From Pectobacterium cacticida (GTDB lineage Bacteria; Pseudomonadota; Gammaproteobacteria; Enterobacterales; Enterobacteriaceae), in assembly GCF_036885195.1 (NCBI RefSeq), contig NZ_CP133656.1, positions 1,550,001 to 1,614,000 of the forward strand: a stretch of DNA of 64,000 nt, given 5' to 3'. A program made the position numbers and the translations under genes. Under the pieces are notes generated by a model. The model did not search any database and was not told the origin of the DNA. It was given only the letters and a program-made list of their open reading frames with translations. This document shows, piece after piece, positions 26,938 to 36,485 of the stretch. Within the stretch, counting starts at the first letter, position 1. Each line of letters starts with the position of its first letter.

Positions 26938-28506
26938 ATGTTACATAATCATGCTTATCGACTGGGGATTGATGTTGGTGGTACCAATACGGATGCGGCG
27001 ATTTTAGATGCGAACCTGCGCTGTATTGCTACGGCTAAATTCCCTACCAGCCAGGATATCTATAGTGGTATTGAAAGCGCAATCGCTGATGTCTTGGCGC
27101 AGTCTGGTATCGCGCCGCAATATATTCGCTATGCCATGTTGGGCACCACCCAGTGTACTAATGCGATTGTTGAGCGTAACGGTTTGGATCGTGTCGGATT
27201 ATTACGCCTGAGTTTGCCAAGCAGCGATAGCATCCCGCCGTTATTTGGCTGGGACGCTGCCTGGCAGAGAACGCTGGGAGAGCATTTTTATCAACTTCAC
27301 GGGGGCTATGAGTTCGATGGCCGGGAAATTCATCCGGTACTGCAAGATGAAGTGTTGACTGCATGCGACAAAATGCGAGGGCACGTCGACAGTGTGGCTA
27401 TCTGTGGCGTGTTTTCTCCAGTAAATAATGCACAAGAGCGGTTGGTTGCCCAATGGGTAAATGAGGCATTGCCGCACGTTTCTGTGTCGTTATCTCATCG
27501 GATTGGTAGCACAGGTTTACTGGAGCGCGAAAATGCCACGATTCTGAATGCGTTGTTGAAAAGTACCGCTAATCGATTTATTAACGGTTTCACACAAGCA
27601 CTGATTCAACACGGTATCAAGGCTATTCCTTATTTTGGGCAAAACGATGGCACATTGATGTCCAAAAGTATGGTACAGCAATACCCAATTTTAACCATGG
27701 CCTGCGGGCCGACGAATTCAATTCGCGGAGCCGGACATCTTTCCGGGTTGGAAAATGCGCTGGTCATCGATGTCGGCGGAACGACGACGGATATTGGCGT
27801 GTTAGTGAATGGTTTTCCTCGGGAATCGGCTATGGCTGTCGAGGTGGGTGATGTGCGGACGAATTTCAGAATGCCGGATATTATTTCTATTGGCATTGGC
27901 GGGGGAACTTGCGTGCGAACATCTCAGGATGGGAATCCTATTCTTGGGCCCGATAGCGTAGGCTATCGTCTTCTTGAACAGGGCGTCAGCTTCGGCGGAG
28001 AGACCTTAACGCTCAGTGACATTCTGCTGCAACTTTACCCTGAACGATGGACCGCAGAACTACCTGGCCCTTTACCTGAGTTAGATCGCGCTTTTTGTCA
28101 TCAGGCTTATCTTCAAATGATCGAAAAAGTAGAGCAGGCGATCGATCGCATAAAATCATCCAGTGCGCCGGTCCCTGCTGTAGTGGTTGGTGGCGGCAGC
28201 ATTTTACTGCCTGATGTTCTATCTGGCATCAGCCGAGTCATGCGTCCACCGTATTTTGACGCGGCGAATGCCGTTGGCGTGGCTCTAGGAAAGGTTGGCG
28301 CACAGATTGAACGTGTAGTGAAAATACCGGATAACGATCGCGAAAAAATAAGGCGGGAGTTGCAGCAGCAGGCTATTACCCTGGCGGAGAAAACGGGCGC
28401 GATGCCAGGGAGCGTCGACATTATCGATTATCAGGAAGTCCCATTGGCTTATTTACCGGGGAATTCAGTACATGTAAAAGTTAAGGCAGCGGGAAATCTG
28501 GAGTAG
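26938..28506 (+). CDS. Hydantoinase/oxoprolinase A-family protein (HyuA-like)
   Basis: The 522-residue protein has two actin-like ATPase signatures: GIDVGGTNTDAA (about 10-21) and VIDVGGTTTDIGV (about 277-289). It also has the HyuA segment IGIGGGTCVRTSQDGNPILGPDSVG. HyuA enzymes open hydantoin or 5-oxoproline rings with ATP, usually with a HyuB partner; no hyuB is present here. Pairing of a stand-alone HyuA with DUF917 is a recurring arrangement. ATG at 26938 directly follows the DUF917 stop, with AAGG as ribosome-binding site. A strong hairpin ends the operon. Confidence 0.85.
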   Translation: MLHNHAYRLGIDVGGTNTDAAILDANLRCIATAKFPTSQDIYSGIESAIADVLAQSGIAPQYIRYAMLGTTQCTNAIVERNGLDRVGLLRLSLPSSDSIPPLFGWDAAWQRTLGEHFYQLHGGYEFDGREIHPVLQDEVLTACDKMRGHVDSVAICGVFSPVNNAQERLVAQWVNEALPHVSVSLSHRIGSTGLLERENATILNALLKSTANRFINGFTQALIQHGIKAIPYFGQNDGTLMSKSMVQQYPILTMACGPTNSIRGAGHLSGLENALVIDVGGTTTDIGVLVNGFPRESAMAVEVGDVRTNFRMPDIISIGIGGGTCVRTSQDGNPILGPDSVGYRLLEQGVSFGGETLTLSDILLQLYPERWTAELPGPLPELDRAFCHQAYLQMIEKVEQAIDRIKSSSAPVPAVVVGGGSILLPDVLSGISRVMRPPYFDAANAVGVALGKVGAQIERVVKIPDNDREKIRRELQQQAITLAEKTGAMPGSVDIIDYQEVPLAYLPGNSVHVKVKAAGNLE

Positions 28507-28539
28507 ACCGCACTTAATGTACAGAGATATGACTAAAAT

Positions 28540-28568
28540 AATTAGCACGCAATTAGCGTGCTAATTTT
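28540..28568. terminator. Terminator between hydantoinase gene and pflA
   Basis: Perfect 11-bp arms AATTAGCACGC and GCGTGCTAATT enclose a 5-nt loop. TTTT or a run of A/T flanks each side, so it can serve both convergent genes. Confidence 0.8.
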
Positions 28569-28585
28569 CAAACAAAGTTACAGGG

Positions 28586-29326
28586 CTAATACATCACTTT
28601 ATGGCCGTAACCCGCAAGGATCGATTTAATTCTCTCCATAGTATCTGCCTTCGGCGGTTTAACCCCCTCCAACTTGTACTCCTCTCCCATCGCTATCCAC
28701 TTATGTTTACCAAGCTCATGATAGGGGAGGAGCTCAATCTTCTCGATGTTAGCCATATCTTGGGTAAATTCTCCCAACAGGTGCGCCGATGCATCGTCGT
28801 CAGTCCAACCGGGAACAATGACATAGCGTATCCAGGTGCGTTGGTTGCGTTTTGCCAGATAGCGCGCGAAATCCAAAGTACGGTGATTGGATACGCCGAC
28901 TAAATTCTGGTGTATGTCATCGTTCATTTGTTTTATATCAAGCATCACTAAATCAGTAGCGTCTAACAGTTCGTCAATTACCGGGTCATAGCGGCGCACA
29001 AACCCGTTAGTATCCAGACAAGTCCCGATGCCTTCAGCCTTACAGGCGCGAAACCAGTCGCGCACAAATTCGGCCTGAAGTATGGCCTCGCCGCCGGATG
29101 CCGTTACGCCGCCACCGGAAGCATTCATGTAATGGCGGTAGGTCACGACTTCTTTCATCAGCTCGTCTACCGTTACTTCCTTACCACCGTGCGTATCCCA
29201 GGTATCACGATTATGGCAATAGAGGCAACGCATAAGGCAACCTTGAAAAAAGATAATAAAGCGGATGCCTGGACCATCAACGGTGCCACAGGATTCAAAG
29301 GAGTGGATGCGGCCAGTTACTGACAT
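28586..29326 (-). CDS. pflA: Pyruvate formate-lyase activating enzyme
   Basis: PflA is a radical SAM enzyme that makes the glycyl radical on PflB under anaerobic conditions. With the start at 29326 (MSVTGRIHSFESCG) it has 246 residues, exactly the E. coli length. The iron-sulfur motif C-x3-C-x2-C is Cys30, Cys34 and Cys37. A longer frame extends upstream but carries unrelated sequence. It lies downstream of pflB, separated by 267 bp with a terminator-like hairpin, so it probably has its own promoter too. Confidence 0.98.
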   Translation of the reverse strand: MSVTGRIHSFESCGTVDGPGIRFIIFFQGCLMRCLYCHNRDTWDTHGGKEVTVDELMKEVVTYRHYMNASGGGVTASGGEAILQAEFVRDWFRACKAEGIGTCLDTNGFVRRYDPVIDELLDATDLVMLDIKQMNDDIHQNLVGVSNHRTLDFARYLAKRNQRTWIRYVIVPGWTDDDASAHLLGEFTQDMANIEKIELLPYHELGKHKWIAMGEEYKLEGVKPPKADTMERIKSILAGYGHKVMY

Positions 29327-29536
29327 TGCGAGGTTTTCTCCAAATTTGACCGTACAATAGCGGCCTTTATGAGCGCAGTCATGAGATGCAGGTATCTCCC
29401 TGACAGGGTCACTGGCAGAAAAATACCGAGTAACAGATGCTGCGTCGAATCTGTTTTGCCCGCCATCCATCGGTTCGGATAAGTACCGTATAGCGGGCTG
29501 GCAAAACAGGCTAACAACCTCAATTCATTGGGTGAG

Positions 29537-29566
29537 AAAAAGGCCCCACTAACGTGGAGCCTTATT
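29537..29566 (-). terminator. pflB terminator
   Basis: On the minus strand arms AGGCTCCAC and GTGGGGCCT (one mismatch) with a 4-nt loop are followed by TTTTTC. It is 30-55 bp past the pflB stop. Confidence 0.75.
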
Positions 29567-29593
29567 TTACGCTTTTTCAAGCAGTCATGGGAA

Positions 29594-31876
29594 TTACATT
29601 GATTTTGTGAAAGTACGCGTAATGACGTCTTGTTGCTGCTCTTTCGTCAGTGAGTTAAAACGCACAGCATAGCCTGACACGCGAATAGTCAATTGCGGAT
29701 ATTTTTCCGGATGTTCCATTGCATCAAGCAGCATTTCGCGGTTCATGACGTTAACGTTTAGGTGTTGACCGCCTTCCACGCTAGCTTCATGGTGGAAATA
29801 ACCATCCATCAGTCCGGCAAGGTTGGCTTTGCGCACGTTATCGTCCTTACCTAACGCGTTCGGTACGATGGAGAAGGTATAAGAAATACCATCTTTAGCG
29901 TAAGCAAACGGCAGTTTGGCAACGGATGTCAGAGAAGCGACGGCACCTTTCTGGTCACGACCATGCATGGGGTTAGCGCCCGGTCCGAATGGCGCACCTG
30001 CGCGGCGACCATCAGGGGTATTCCCCGTTTTCTTACCATAAACCACGTTAGACGTGATAGTCAGAACAGACTGAGTCGGTGTGGCGCCACGGTAAGTATT
30101 CAGTTTCTGAATTTTCTTCATGAAACGTTCAACTAAGTCACAGGCCAGTTCATCGACACGAGCATCATTATTGCCGAATTGCGGGTATTCACCTTCGATA
30201 TCAAAGTCAATAGCTAGACCATCTTCGTCGCGAATAGGTTTGACTTTCGCGTACTTGATGGCTGACAGGGAGTCAGCAGCAACAGACAGACCAGCGATAC
30301 CACACGCCATGGTGCGATACACATCACGGTCGTGCAGCGCCATCAGTGAGGCTTCATAGCTGTATTTATCATGCATATAATGAATGATGTTCAGCGCGGT
30401 GACATACTGCTTGGCCAGCCAGTCCATGAAGTGATCCATGCGCTCCATCACTTCGTCAAAGTTCAGGACATCGCCTTTGATCGGTTCAGATTTCGGACCA
30501 ACCTGCATTTTCAATTTTTCGTCCACGCCGCCGTTGATTGCGTACAGCATGGTTTTCGCCAGGTTAGCGCGAGCACCGAAGAACTGCATTTGTTTACCCA
30601 CGACCATCGGGCTTACGCAACAGGCAATAGCATAGTCATCGTTGTTAAAGTCTGGACGCATCAGATCGTCATTCTCATATTGCAGAGAAGAGGTGTCGAT
30701 GGAGACTTTAGCCGCATAGTTTTTGAAATTCTGCGGCAGTCTTTCAGACCATAGGATGGTCATGTTTGGTTCTGGAGACGGCCCCATAGTGTATAGCGTG
30801 TTCAGGAAACGGAAGCTGGTCTTCGTTACCAGAGTACGGCCATCTAGCCCCATACCTGCCAACGATTCGGTTGCCCAAATCGGGTCGCCAGAGAATAATT
30901 CATCATATTCAGGCGTACGCAGGAAACGTACCATACGCAGTTTCATGACCAGATGGTCAATCAATTCTTGTGCATCTTCTTCAGTGATTTTGCCTGCTTT
31001 CAGGTCGCGTTCCAGATAAATATCCAGGAACGTGGAAACACGCCCGAAGGACATTGCCGCGCCATTTTGCGATTTCACCGCAGCCAGATAGCCGAAATAC
31101 GTCCACTGAACGGCTTCTTGAGCTGTCGTTGCCGGACCAGAAATATCACAACCGTATTTGGCTGCCATTTCTTTGATCTGACCCAGAGCGCGATGCTGAT
31201 CGGCAATTTCTTCGCGTAGACGAATTGTCGCTTCCAGATCTTCACCGTTTTCCAGTTTAGCTTGCAGAGAAGTAAATTGAGCAAACTTATCTTTCATCAG
31301 GTAGTCGATGCCGTACAGCGCAACGCGACGATAATCACCGATGATACGACCGCGGCCATATGCATCAGGTAGACCAGTTAGAACACCCGATTTACGGCAA
31401 CGCAAGATATCTGGCGTATAAACATCAAACACACCTTGGTTGTGTGTTTTGCGATATTCAGTGAAGATTTTTTTAATCAGGGGGTCAAGTTCACGACCAT
31501 AAGCTTTGCATGACCCTTCAACCATTTTAATACCGCCGAAAGGAATCAGCGCGCGTTTTAATGGTGCATCAGTTTGAAGTCCAACGATCTTTTCCAGACT
31601 CTTGTTGATGTACCCTGCGTCGTGAGACGTGATAGTTGAAGCGACATTGGTATCAAAATCAACAGGCGCATGAGTGCGGTTTTCCTGTTTAACGCCCTCC
31701 ATGACGCTCTCCCACAGTGCAGTGGTCGCTTTGGTGGGACCTGCAAGGAAAGATTCATCACCTTCATATGGTGTGTAGTTTTTCTGGATGAAGTCACGCA
31801 CATTGACGCCATCCTGCCATTCACCTTTGCTAAAGCCTTGCCATGCATTGGCCAATTTTTCATTCAGCTCGGTCAT
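29594..31876 (-). CDS. pflB: Formate C-acetyltransferase (pyruvate formate-lyase)
   Basis: PflB converts pyruvate and CoA to acetyl-CoA and formate in anaerobic fermentation. The 760-residue protein equals E. coli PflB. The catalytic pair is Cys419-Cys420 in ACCVSPMVVG, and the radical glycine is Gly735 in RVSGYAVRF, 25 residues from the end. It follows focA after 57 bp and is co-transcribed with it. Confidence 0.99.
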   Translation of the reverse strand: MTELNEKLANAWQGFSKGEWQDGVNVRDFIQKNYTPYEGDESFLAGPTKATTALWESVMEGVKQENRTHAPVDFDTNVASTITSHDAGYINKSLEKIVGLQTDAPLKRALIPFGGIKMVEGSCKAYGRELDPLIKKIFTEYRKTHNQGVFDVYTPDILRCRKSGVLTGLPDAYGRGRIIGDYRRVALYGIDYLMKDKFAQFTSLQAKLENGEDLEATIRLREEIADQHRALGQIKEMAAKYGCDISGPATTAQEAVQWTYFGYLAAVKSQNGAAMSFGRVSTFLDIYLERDLKAGKITEEDAQELIDHLVMKLRMVRFLRTPEYDELFSGDPIWATESLAGMGLDGRTLVTKTSFRFLNTLYTMGPSPEPNMTILWSERLPQNFKNYAAKVSIDTSSLQYENDDLMRPDFNNDDYAIACCVSPMVVGKQMQFFGARANLAKTMLYAINGGVDEKLKMQVGPKSEPIKGDVLNFDEVMERMDHFMDWLAKQYVTALNIIHYMHDKYSYEASLMALHDRDVYRTMACGIAGLSVAADSLSAIKYAKVKPIRDEDGLAIDFDIEGEYPQFGNNDARVDELACDLVERFMKKIQKLNTYRGATPTQSVLTITSNVVYGKKTGNTPDGRRAGAPFGPGANPMHGRDQKGAVASLTSVAKLPFAYAKDGISYTFSIVPNALGKDDNVRKANLAGLMDGYFHHEASVEGGQHLNVNVMNREMLLDAMEHPEKYPQLTIRVSGYAVRFNSLTKEQQQDVITRTFTKSM

Positions 31877-31933
31877 TTTACACCTACCTTTGATATGGAT
31901 TTCTTAAAACCCGACGTTGCGGCCGATTGCACC

Positions 31934-32794
31934 TTAGTGGTGCTTGTCTCCACCGCGCAAATAAATTACCCAATATGTTAAACCGACCATTATTCCGCCA
32001 CCGATGATGTTACCGAGCGTGACGGGAATCAGGTTATCGGTAATAAAATGGCTAATGGTTAAATGTTCAAACTGAGACGGCACCATGCCGACGGCATTCC
32101 AAAATTCCGGTGTCGCAAAATTCTTGATAACAATGCCCATTGGGATCATGAACATATTGGCGATACTGTGCTCAAATCCGCTGGCAACGAACATTGCGAC
32201 AGGTAAAATCATGGCAAACATCTTGTCTGTTAGCGAACGGCCAGAGTAGCTCATCCACACTGCCAGACAGACCATCAAGTTCGCTAAAATGCCCAGACAC
32301 AATGCTTCGACAAAGGAATGTTCAAGTTTATGTTCGGCCGTTTGTAAAACGTTGAGGCCCCACAAACCGTTGGCAACCATATATTCGCCTGAGAACCAGA
32401 TTAGTGCGACGAAGAGCAGCGCACCGACTAGGTTACCAATGTAAACATTAGCCCAGTTACAGGCGAGCTGCTTCCAGGTTATGCGACCGCTGGCTTTCGC
32501 GATCACAATGAGAACGGTTGAAGTGAACAAATCAGCGCCACAGACAACAACAAGCATGAGCCCAAGTGAGAAGCAGATGCCCCCGATCAGTTTCGCGATG
32601 CCAAAAGGTACTGACGCCGTCCCGGTGGTTGCTGTGATATAAAAAACGAAAGCGATCGAAATGAATACGCCCGCAGTGATCGCCAAATAAAACGTGGTGC
32701 AAGGATGTTTGGTTGCTTTATAGACTCCGGCGTCTTCAGCTACTTTTGCCATATCGGCCGGGAGTAATAAAGTAAAAGGGTTGTCAGCTTTCAC
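31934..32794 (-). CDS. focA: Formate channel FocA
   Basis: FocA is a pentameric inner-membrane formate/nitrite-family channel that exports or imports the formate made by PflB. The 286-residue protein has six membrane spans and the family signatures GGICFSLGLMLVVVCGADLFTS (first helix break) and the conserved His in SGFEHSIANM. It is first in the focA-pflB operon. Upstream is an FNR-like site. Confidence 0.98.
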   Translation of the reverse strand: MKADNPFTLLLPADMAKVAEDAGVYKATKHPCTTFYLAITAGVFISIAFVFYITATTGTASVPFGIAKLIGGICFSLGLMLVVVCGADLFTSTVLIVIAKASGRITWKQLACNWANVYIGNLVGALLFVALIWFSGEYMVANGLWGLNVLQTAEHKLEHSFVEALCLGILANLMVCLAVWMSYSGRSLTDKMFAMILPVAMFVASGFEHSIANMFMIPMGIVIKNFATPEFWNAVGMVPSQFEHLTISHFITDNLIPVTLGNIIGGGIMVGLTYWVIYLRGGDKHH

Positions 32795-32855
32795 ACTAAC
32801 TCTCTCTTAAAATTTATCAGCGTTAAGATACTAACAAAGCAGTATACGGTAAAAT

Positions 32856-32869
32856 TTGACGTGGATCAT
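32856..32869. promoter_or_regulatory. FNR-like site upstream of focA
   Basis: TTGAC-N4-ATCAT matches the FNR consensus TTGAT-N4-ATCAA at 8 of 10 positions. Its centre is 68 bp upstream of the focA start. Anaerobic activation of focA-pflB by FNR is established in E. coli. Confidence 0.6.
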
Positions 32870-33130
32870 ATTGCAAGAAATTAATAAGGTAGCGAAGTGG
32901 ATTTAACCCCCTGATTTTGTGTATAACTATATGAATTTTAAAGTGAAAAAATAGTTTAATTTTTATAAAAAGAGTTGAATTATCTACGTTAAACCTACCG
33001 ATTTGGCGTTAATAAAAATCATGTCTTGTAGAATTTCAGTACCACCTTTGCGAGATAATTTAATTAAAAATTCACCATCCAATAACAATATTCTGGCGAT
33101 GTCTGATAAATAAGTAATAGGAACTACGGA

Positions 33131-33165
33131 TAAAGAAAAATAGCCCTCCAGATTAAAGGGCTATT
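33131..33165 (-). terminator. ycaO terminator
   Basis: On the minus strand perfect arms AATAGCCCT and AGGGCTATT with a 9-nt loop lead into TTTCTTTA. It lies about 60 bp beyond the ycaO stop. Confidence 0.8.
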
Positions 33166-33222
33166 AATACGTGAAGGTTGATCATTATCTGCTTTTTCGC
33201 ACAGACTTGCGCCTAACAGACA

Positions 33223-34986
33223 CTATGCCGCCTGCCAGTAACGGCGCTTAGCCTGTTGGAGTTTTTCATAGGCGGTCAGTAACGCCCGGTGCGCAGGCAA
33301 TGTGGTAAACGTCTCATCTACGGCAAACAGGCCATAAAAGCAGGCCTCGCCCGCCACGGCGGCACTGGCGGCATCGACGGTTTCGCTGCCGTACATTTTA
33401 ATAAAGGCGTCGTAATAATCTGCCGGGTTGCGTGTAGGCTCCAATGCCAGCAAGAGCAGGGTACGAAGGCAGCGGTAATAATTGCTGCGTTGTGCGGTAA
33501 AAACGGAGTCATTGAAGTCTTGTGTCCATTCAGTCCAGGTGAGCGCCTGATCAAGATCGCCGCCAGCCAGGGCTAACATGGCTTTCAACTCGCCAATACG
33601 TAGCGTAAACCAGCCATTATCTTTACCGGTAGCGATGCCCAGTAATTCACGTACACGGGTGAAGTCATCCAGGCCTTCATCATCTAGTTGTTGTATCAGC
33701 GCCAGATAGTTTTCTTTTTCCCATTTGCTGTCAGGCAGCGCCAGCAGCGTGTCACGCAGGTGAGCTCCCATGCTGTTATTCGCTAATAGCAGATCGTCAG
33801 CCGGATAGATATCTGACATTCCCGGTACAATGATCCGGCAGGCGTAAACTGATAGATGTTCATAGTCGGCAATGTAGACATCTTTACCTTCCTGGTTAAA
33901 AATCGCCATCAGCGTAGCAAACTCTTCCTCCGTCGATCCTTTGAAACTCCAGTCGACGAAGTCATAATCCGCCTCGGTTTTAAACATATCCCAGGAAATC
34001 AAGCCGCTGGAATCGATGAAATGCGTTTCAAGATTGGCGTGTTCAGCCACTTCTTCATCATCGAATGTTGGTGCGGTGAACACGTCTAAATCTTTCAGAC
34101 TGCGGCCTTGCAAGAGTTCGGTGACCGTGCGTTCGAGCGCTACGCCAAAGTCTGGATGTGCGCCGAAGGAGGCAAAACAGGTGCCATTAGTCGGGTTAAA
34201 CAGCACCACGCAGATAACCGGATACTTTCCACCCAGCGAGGCATCGTAAGCGAAAATGGGGAAGCCTTCTTTTTCCAACGTCGCAATGGCTTCGACCACG
34301 CCGGGGTAGCGCTTCAATACCGCTTGCGGGATTTCTGGCAGGCTGATGGATTCGGCAATAATGCGGTTTTTGATACTGCGTTCAAACACTTCGGATAACC
34401 CTTGAACACGAGCTTCGCTAGCGGTGTTTCCGGCGGACATGCCGTTCGACACATACAAATTGCCGATGATATTCATGGGAATATAAACAGTTTGCCCATC
34501 GGACTGACGCATAAATGGCAGCGCGCAAATCCCTCTATCGGCATTGCCAGATTGCAGATCGATCAAATCGCTGCCGCTCAGTTCATGGTCGGGATCGTAG
34601 AACTGGCGTAGACGGTCATCCAGGATACCTTCCGGCAACGAATTGTCCTGTGGGAGCGGAAACCATTTTTCATTCGGGTAGTGGACGAAATCCCCGTTGG
34701 CGATAGTTTTGCCAAGGTAGAAATCAGCAAAAAAATAGTTAGTAGATAAACGCTCGAAATATTCACCTAGCGCGGAGGCCAGCGCGGCCTTTTTACTGGC
34801 GCCTTTGCCGTTAGTGAAGCAGAGTGGGCAATCGCGATCGCGAATATGGACTGACCAAACGTTTGGCACCGGATTTAGCCATGATGCTTCTTCGATGTTA
34901 AACCCCAGGTTCTGGAGTTGTTGTTGAAAACGGGCGATGGAGTCTTCCAGGGCGGCGTCTTTACCTGGGATAAACGTTTGGGTCAT
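33223..34986 (-). CDS. ycaO: YcaO, ribosomal protein S12 methylthiolation accessory factor
   Basis: YcaO is the founding member of the ATP-dependent YcaO cyclodehydratase superfamily. In E. coli it is linked to RimO beta-methylthiolation of ribosomal protein S12. The 587-residue protein is nearly collinear with E. coli YcaO (586), including the ATP-binding segments (ALGEYFERLSTNYF, SEVFERSIKNRI) and a C-terminal TPR-like part. I chose ATG at 34986 (MTQTFIPGKD) to match E. coli; a GTG three codons earlier is possible. No strong ribosome-binding site precedes either. Confidence 0.96.
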   Translation of the reverse strand: MTQTFIPGKDAALEDSIARFQQQLQNLGFNIEEASWLNPVPNVWSVHIRDRDCPLCFTNGKGASKKAALASALGEYFERLSTNYFFADFYLGKTIANGDFVHYPNEKWFPLPQDNSLPEGILDDRLRQFYDPDHELSGSDLIDLQSGNADRGICALPFMRQSDGQTVYIPMNIIGNLYVSNGMSAGNTASEARVQGLSEVFERSIKNRIIAESISLPEIPQAVLKRYPGVVEAIATLEKEGFPIFAYDASLGGKYPVICVVLFNPTNGTCFASFGAHPDFGVALERTVTELLQGRSLKDLDVFTAPTFDDEEVAEHANLETHFIDSSGLISWDMFKTEADYDFVDWSFKGSTEEEFATLMAIFNQEGKDVYIADYEHLSVYACRIIVPGMSDIYPADDLLLANNSMGAHLRDTLLALPDSKWEKENYLALIQQLDDEGLDDFTRVRELLGIATGKDNGWFTLRIGELKAMLALAGGDLDQALTWTEWTQDFNDSVFTAQRSNYYRCLRTLLLLALEPTRNPADYYDAFIKMYGSETVDAASAAVAGEACFYGLFAVDETFTTLPAHRALLTAYEKLQQAKRRYWQAA

Positions 34987-35309
34987 GGTATTCACTTATA
35001 GCGAGGTTAGCAGAAACGGCATAATACGGATTTTTCTGTTCAGACTCTATTTATTCGTAACAGATGAGTAACAGTGAATAAGAATTGGCTGCGCAGCGTA
35101 CCGTTTTACATAATGAAAGCGTAATAAGCGTTGCAGCGGGGATTAGCGAATGATAAAACCGATAATCAGGAAAGGTGGTATGGTCATGGCGGTAATTCCG
35201 TTATAACGACTATCGTGTAACCGCGGTATTTTTATAACCAATAGGGTTATAAAATGCGTACCGTCACAACGGTGATAAAACAGCCGATTTTTAGGTGTGG
35301 TGAGGGGAA
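34987..35309. other. ycaO-serC divergent intergenic region
   Basis: This 323-bp gap must hold the divergent ycaO and serC promoters. Its most striking element is a perfect 10-bp inverted repeat at 35230-35254. Nothing else stands out. Confidence 0.5.
35230..35254. promoter_or_regulatory. Perfect 10-bp inverted repeat upstream of serC
   Basis: Arms TTTTATAACC and GGTTATAAAA flank AATAG. It ends 55 bp before the serC ATG and so is likely to overlap the core promoter. No T-run-based terminator makes sense here, as ycaO diverges. Confidence 0.55.
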
Positions 35310-36395
35310 ATGACTCAGATTTTTAATTTTAGCGCCGGTCCAGCAATGCTGCCGGTTGAAGTGCTGCGTCGCGCTGAACAGGAATTGTGTAATTGGAATG
35401 GCTTGGGTACATCGGTCATGGAAATCAGCCACCGCAGTAAAGAGTTTATGCAGGTTGCTGCCGAATCCGAGCAAAATCTCCGTGATTTACTGAAAATCCC
35501 CTCCAACTACAAAGTGCTTTTTTGTCAAGGCGGCGCGCGCGCGCAGTTTGCAGCCGTTCCGTTGAATCTACTGGGCGAGCACGCATCCGCTGACTACATT
35601 GACGGCGGTTATTGGGCGCACAGCGCCGTTAACGAAGCAGAAAGGTACTGTAAGCCGAATGTAATTGACATCAAAACACGTATTGACGGCCTGCGCGGCG
35701 TTAAACCTATGCGTGAATGGCAGTTATCTGATGACGCGGCGTATGTACACTATTGTCCGAATGAAACCATTGATGGTATTGCAATCGAAGAGGAACCGGA
35801 TTTCGGCGATAAAATTGTGGTCGCCGACTATTCTTCCAGCATCTTGTCGCGCCGTATTGACGTTAGTCGCTACGGCGTTATTTATGCGGGCGCACAAAAA
35901 AATATCGGGCCAGCGGGGCTGACGCTGGCTATCGTGCGCGACGATCTATTGGGTAAAGCGCGCCGTGAACTGCCCTCAGTGCTGAATTACCAGATCTTGG
36001 CGGATAATGGCTCTATGTTTAATACGCCGCCGACCTTTGCCTGGTATCTGGCTGGCATGGTTTTCAAATGGTTGAAAGAGCACGGTGGTCTGGCCGAAAT
36101 GGAAAAACGTAATCAGGCAAAAGCCGACCTGCTTTATCGCGCCATTGATGATAATGATTTTTATCGTAACGATGTTGCGGTAGCGAATCGTTCGCGTATG
36201 AATGTCCCCTTCCTGCTGGCGGATCCCGCGTTGGATAGCGTTTTTCTGGAAGAGTCTGCCGCAGCGGGTCTGCATGCGCTTAAAGGTCATCGCGTCGTGG
36301 GCGGCATGCGTGCTTCTATCTACAATGCTATGCCAATTGAGGGTGTGAAAGCGTTGACTGAATTTATGGCCGACTTCGCGCGCCGTCACGGTTAA
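35310..36395 (+). CDS. serC: Phosphoserine aminotransferase
   Basis: SerC transaminates 3-phosphohydroxypyruvate in serine synthesis and also serves pyridoxine synthesis. The 361-residue class V aminotransferase has the PLP lysine at Lys197 in YAGAQKNIGPAG. The N-terminal FNFSAGPAMLP is typical. GAGGGGAA precedes the ATG. As in E. coli it is followed by aroA with a terminator or attenuator between them. Confidence 0.98.
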   Translation: MTQIFNFSAGPAMLPVEVLRRAEQELCNWNGLGTSVMEISHRSKEFMQVAAESEQNLRDLLKIPSNYKVLFCQGGARAQFAAVPLNLLGEHASADYIDGGYWAHSAVNEAERYCKPNVIDIKTRIDGLRGVKPMREWQLSDDAAYVHYCPNETIDGIAIEEEPDFGDKIVVADYSSSILSRRIDVSRYGVIYAGAQKNIGPAGLTLAIVRDDLLGKARRELPSVLNYQILADNGSMFNTPPTFAWYLAGMVFKWLKEHGGLAEMEKRNQAKADLLYRAIDDNDFYRNDVAVANRSRMNVPFLLADPALDSVFLEESAAAGLHALKGHRVVGGMRASIYNAMPIEGVKALTEFMADFARRHG

Positions 36396-36431
36396 TTACT
36401 CCCGATCTTGCTACACCTCTAGATAATAGAT

Positions 36432-36457
36432 AAACCCCGAATTTTTTCGGGGTTTTT
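36432..36457 (+). terminator. serC-aroA intergenic terminator
   Basis: Perfect 10-bp arms AAACCCCGAA and TTCGGGGTTT with a TTTT loop are followed by TT. It lies between serC and aroA, where E. coli has partial termination that lowers aroA expression relative to serC. Confidence 0.9.
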
Positions 36458-36485
36458 GTATCCACGCTGAAAGAATAGGCTTCAC

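Larger units (their letters stand above)
32795..33222. other. focA upstream regulatory region
   Basis: A 428-bp AT-rich gap between ycaO and focA, both on the minus strand. It holds the ycaO terminator and an FNR-like site. In E. coli the equivalent region has several FNR- and ArcA-dependent promoters. A GTTAAT-containing stretch near 33008 could be an ArcA site, but this is weak. Confidence 0.55.
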
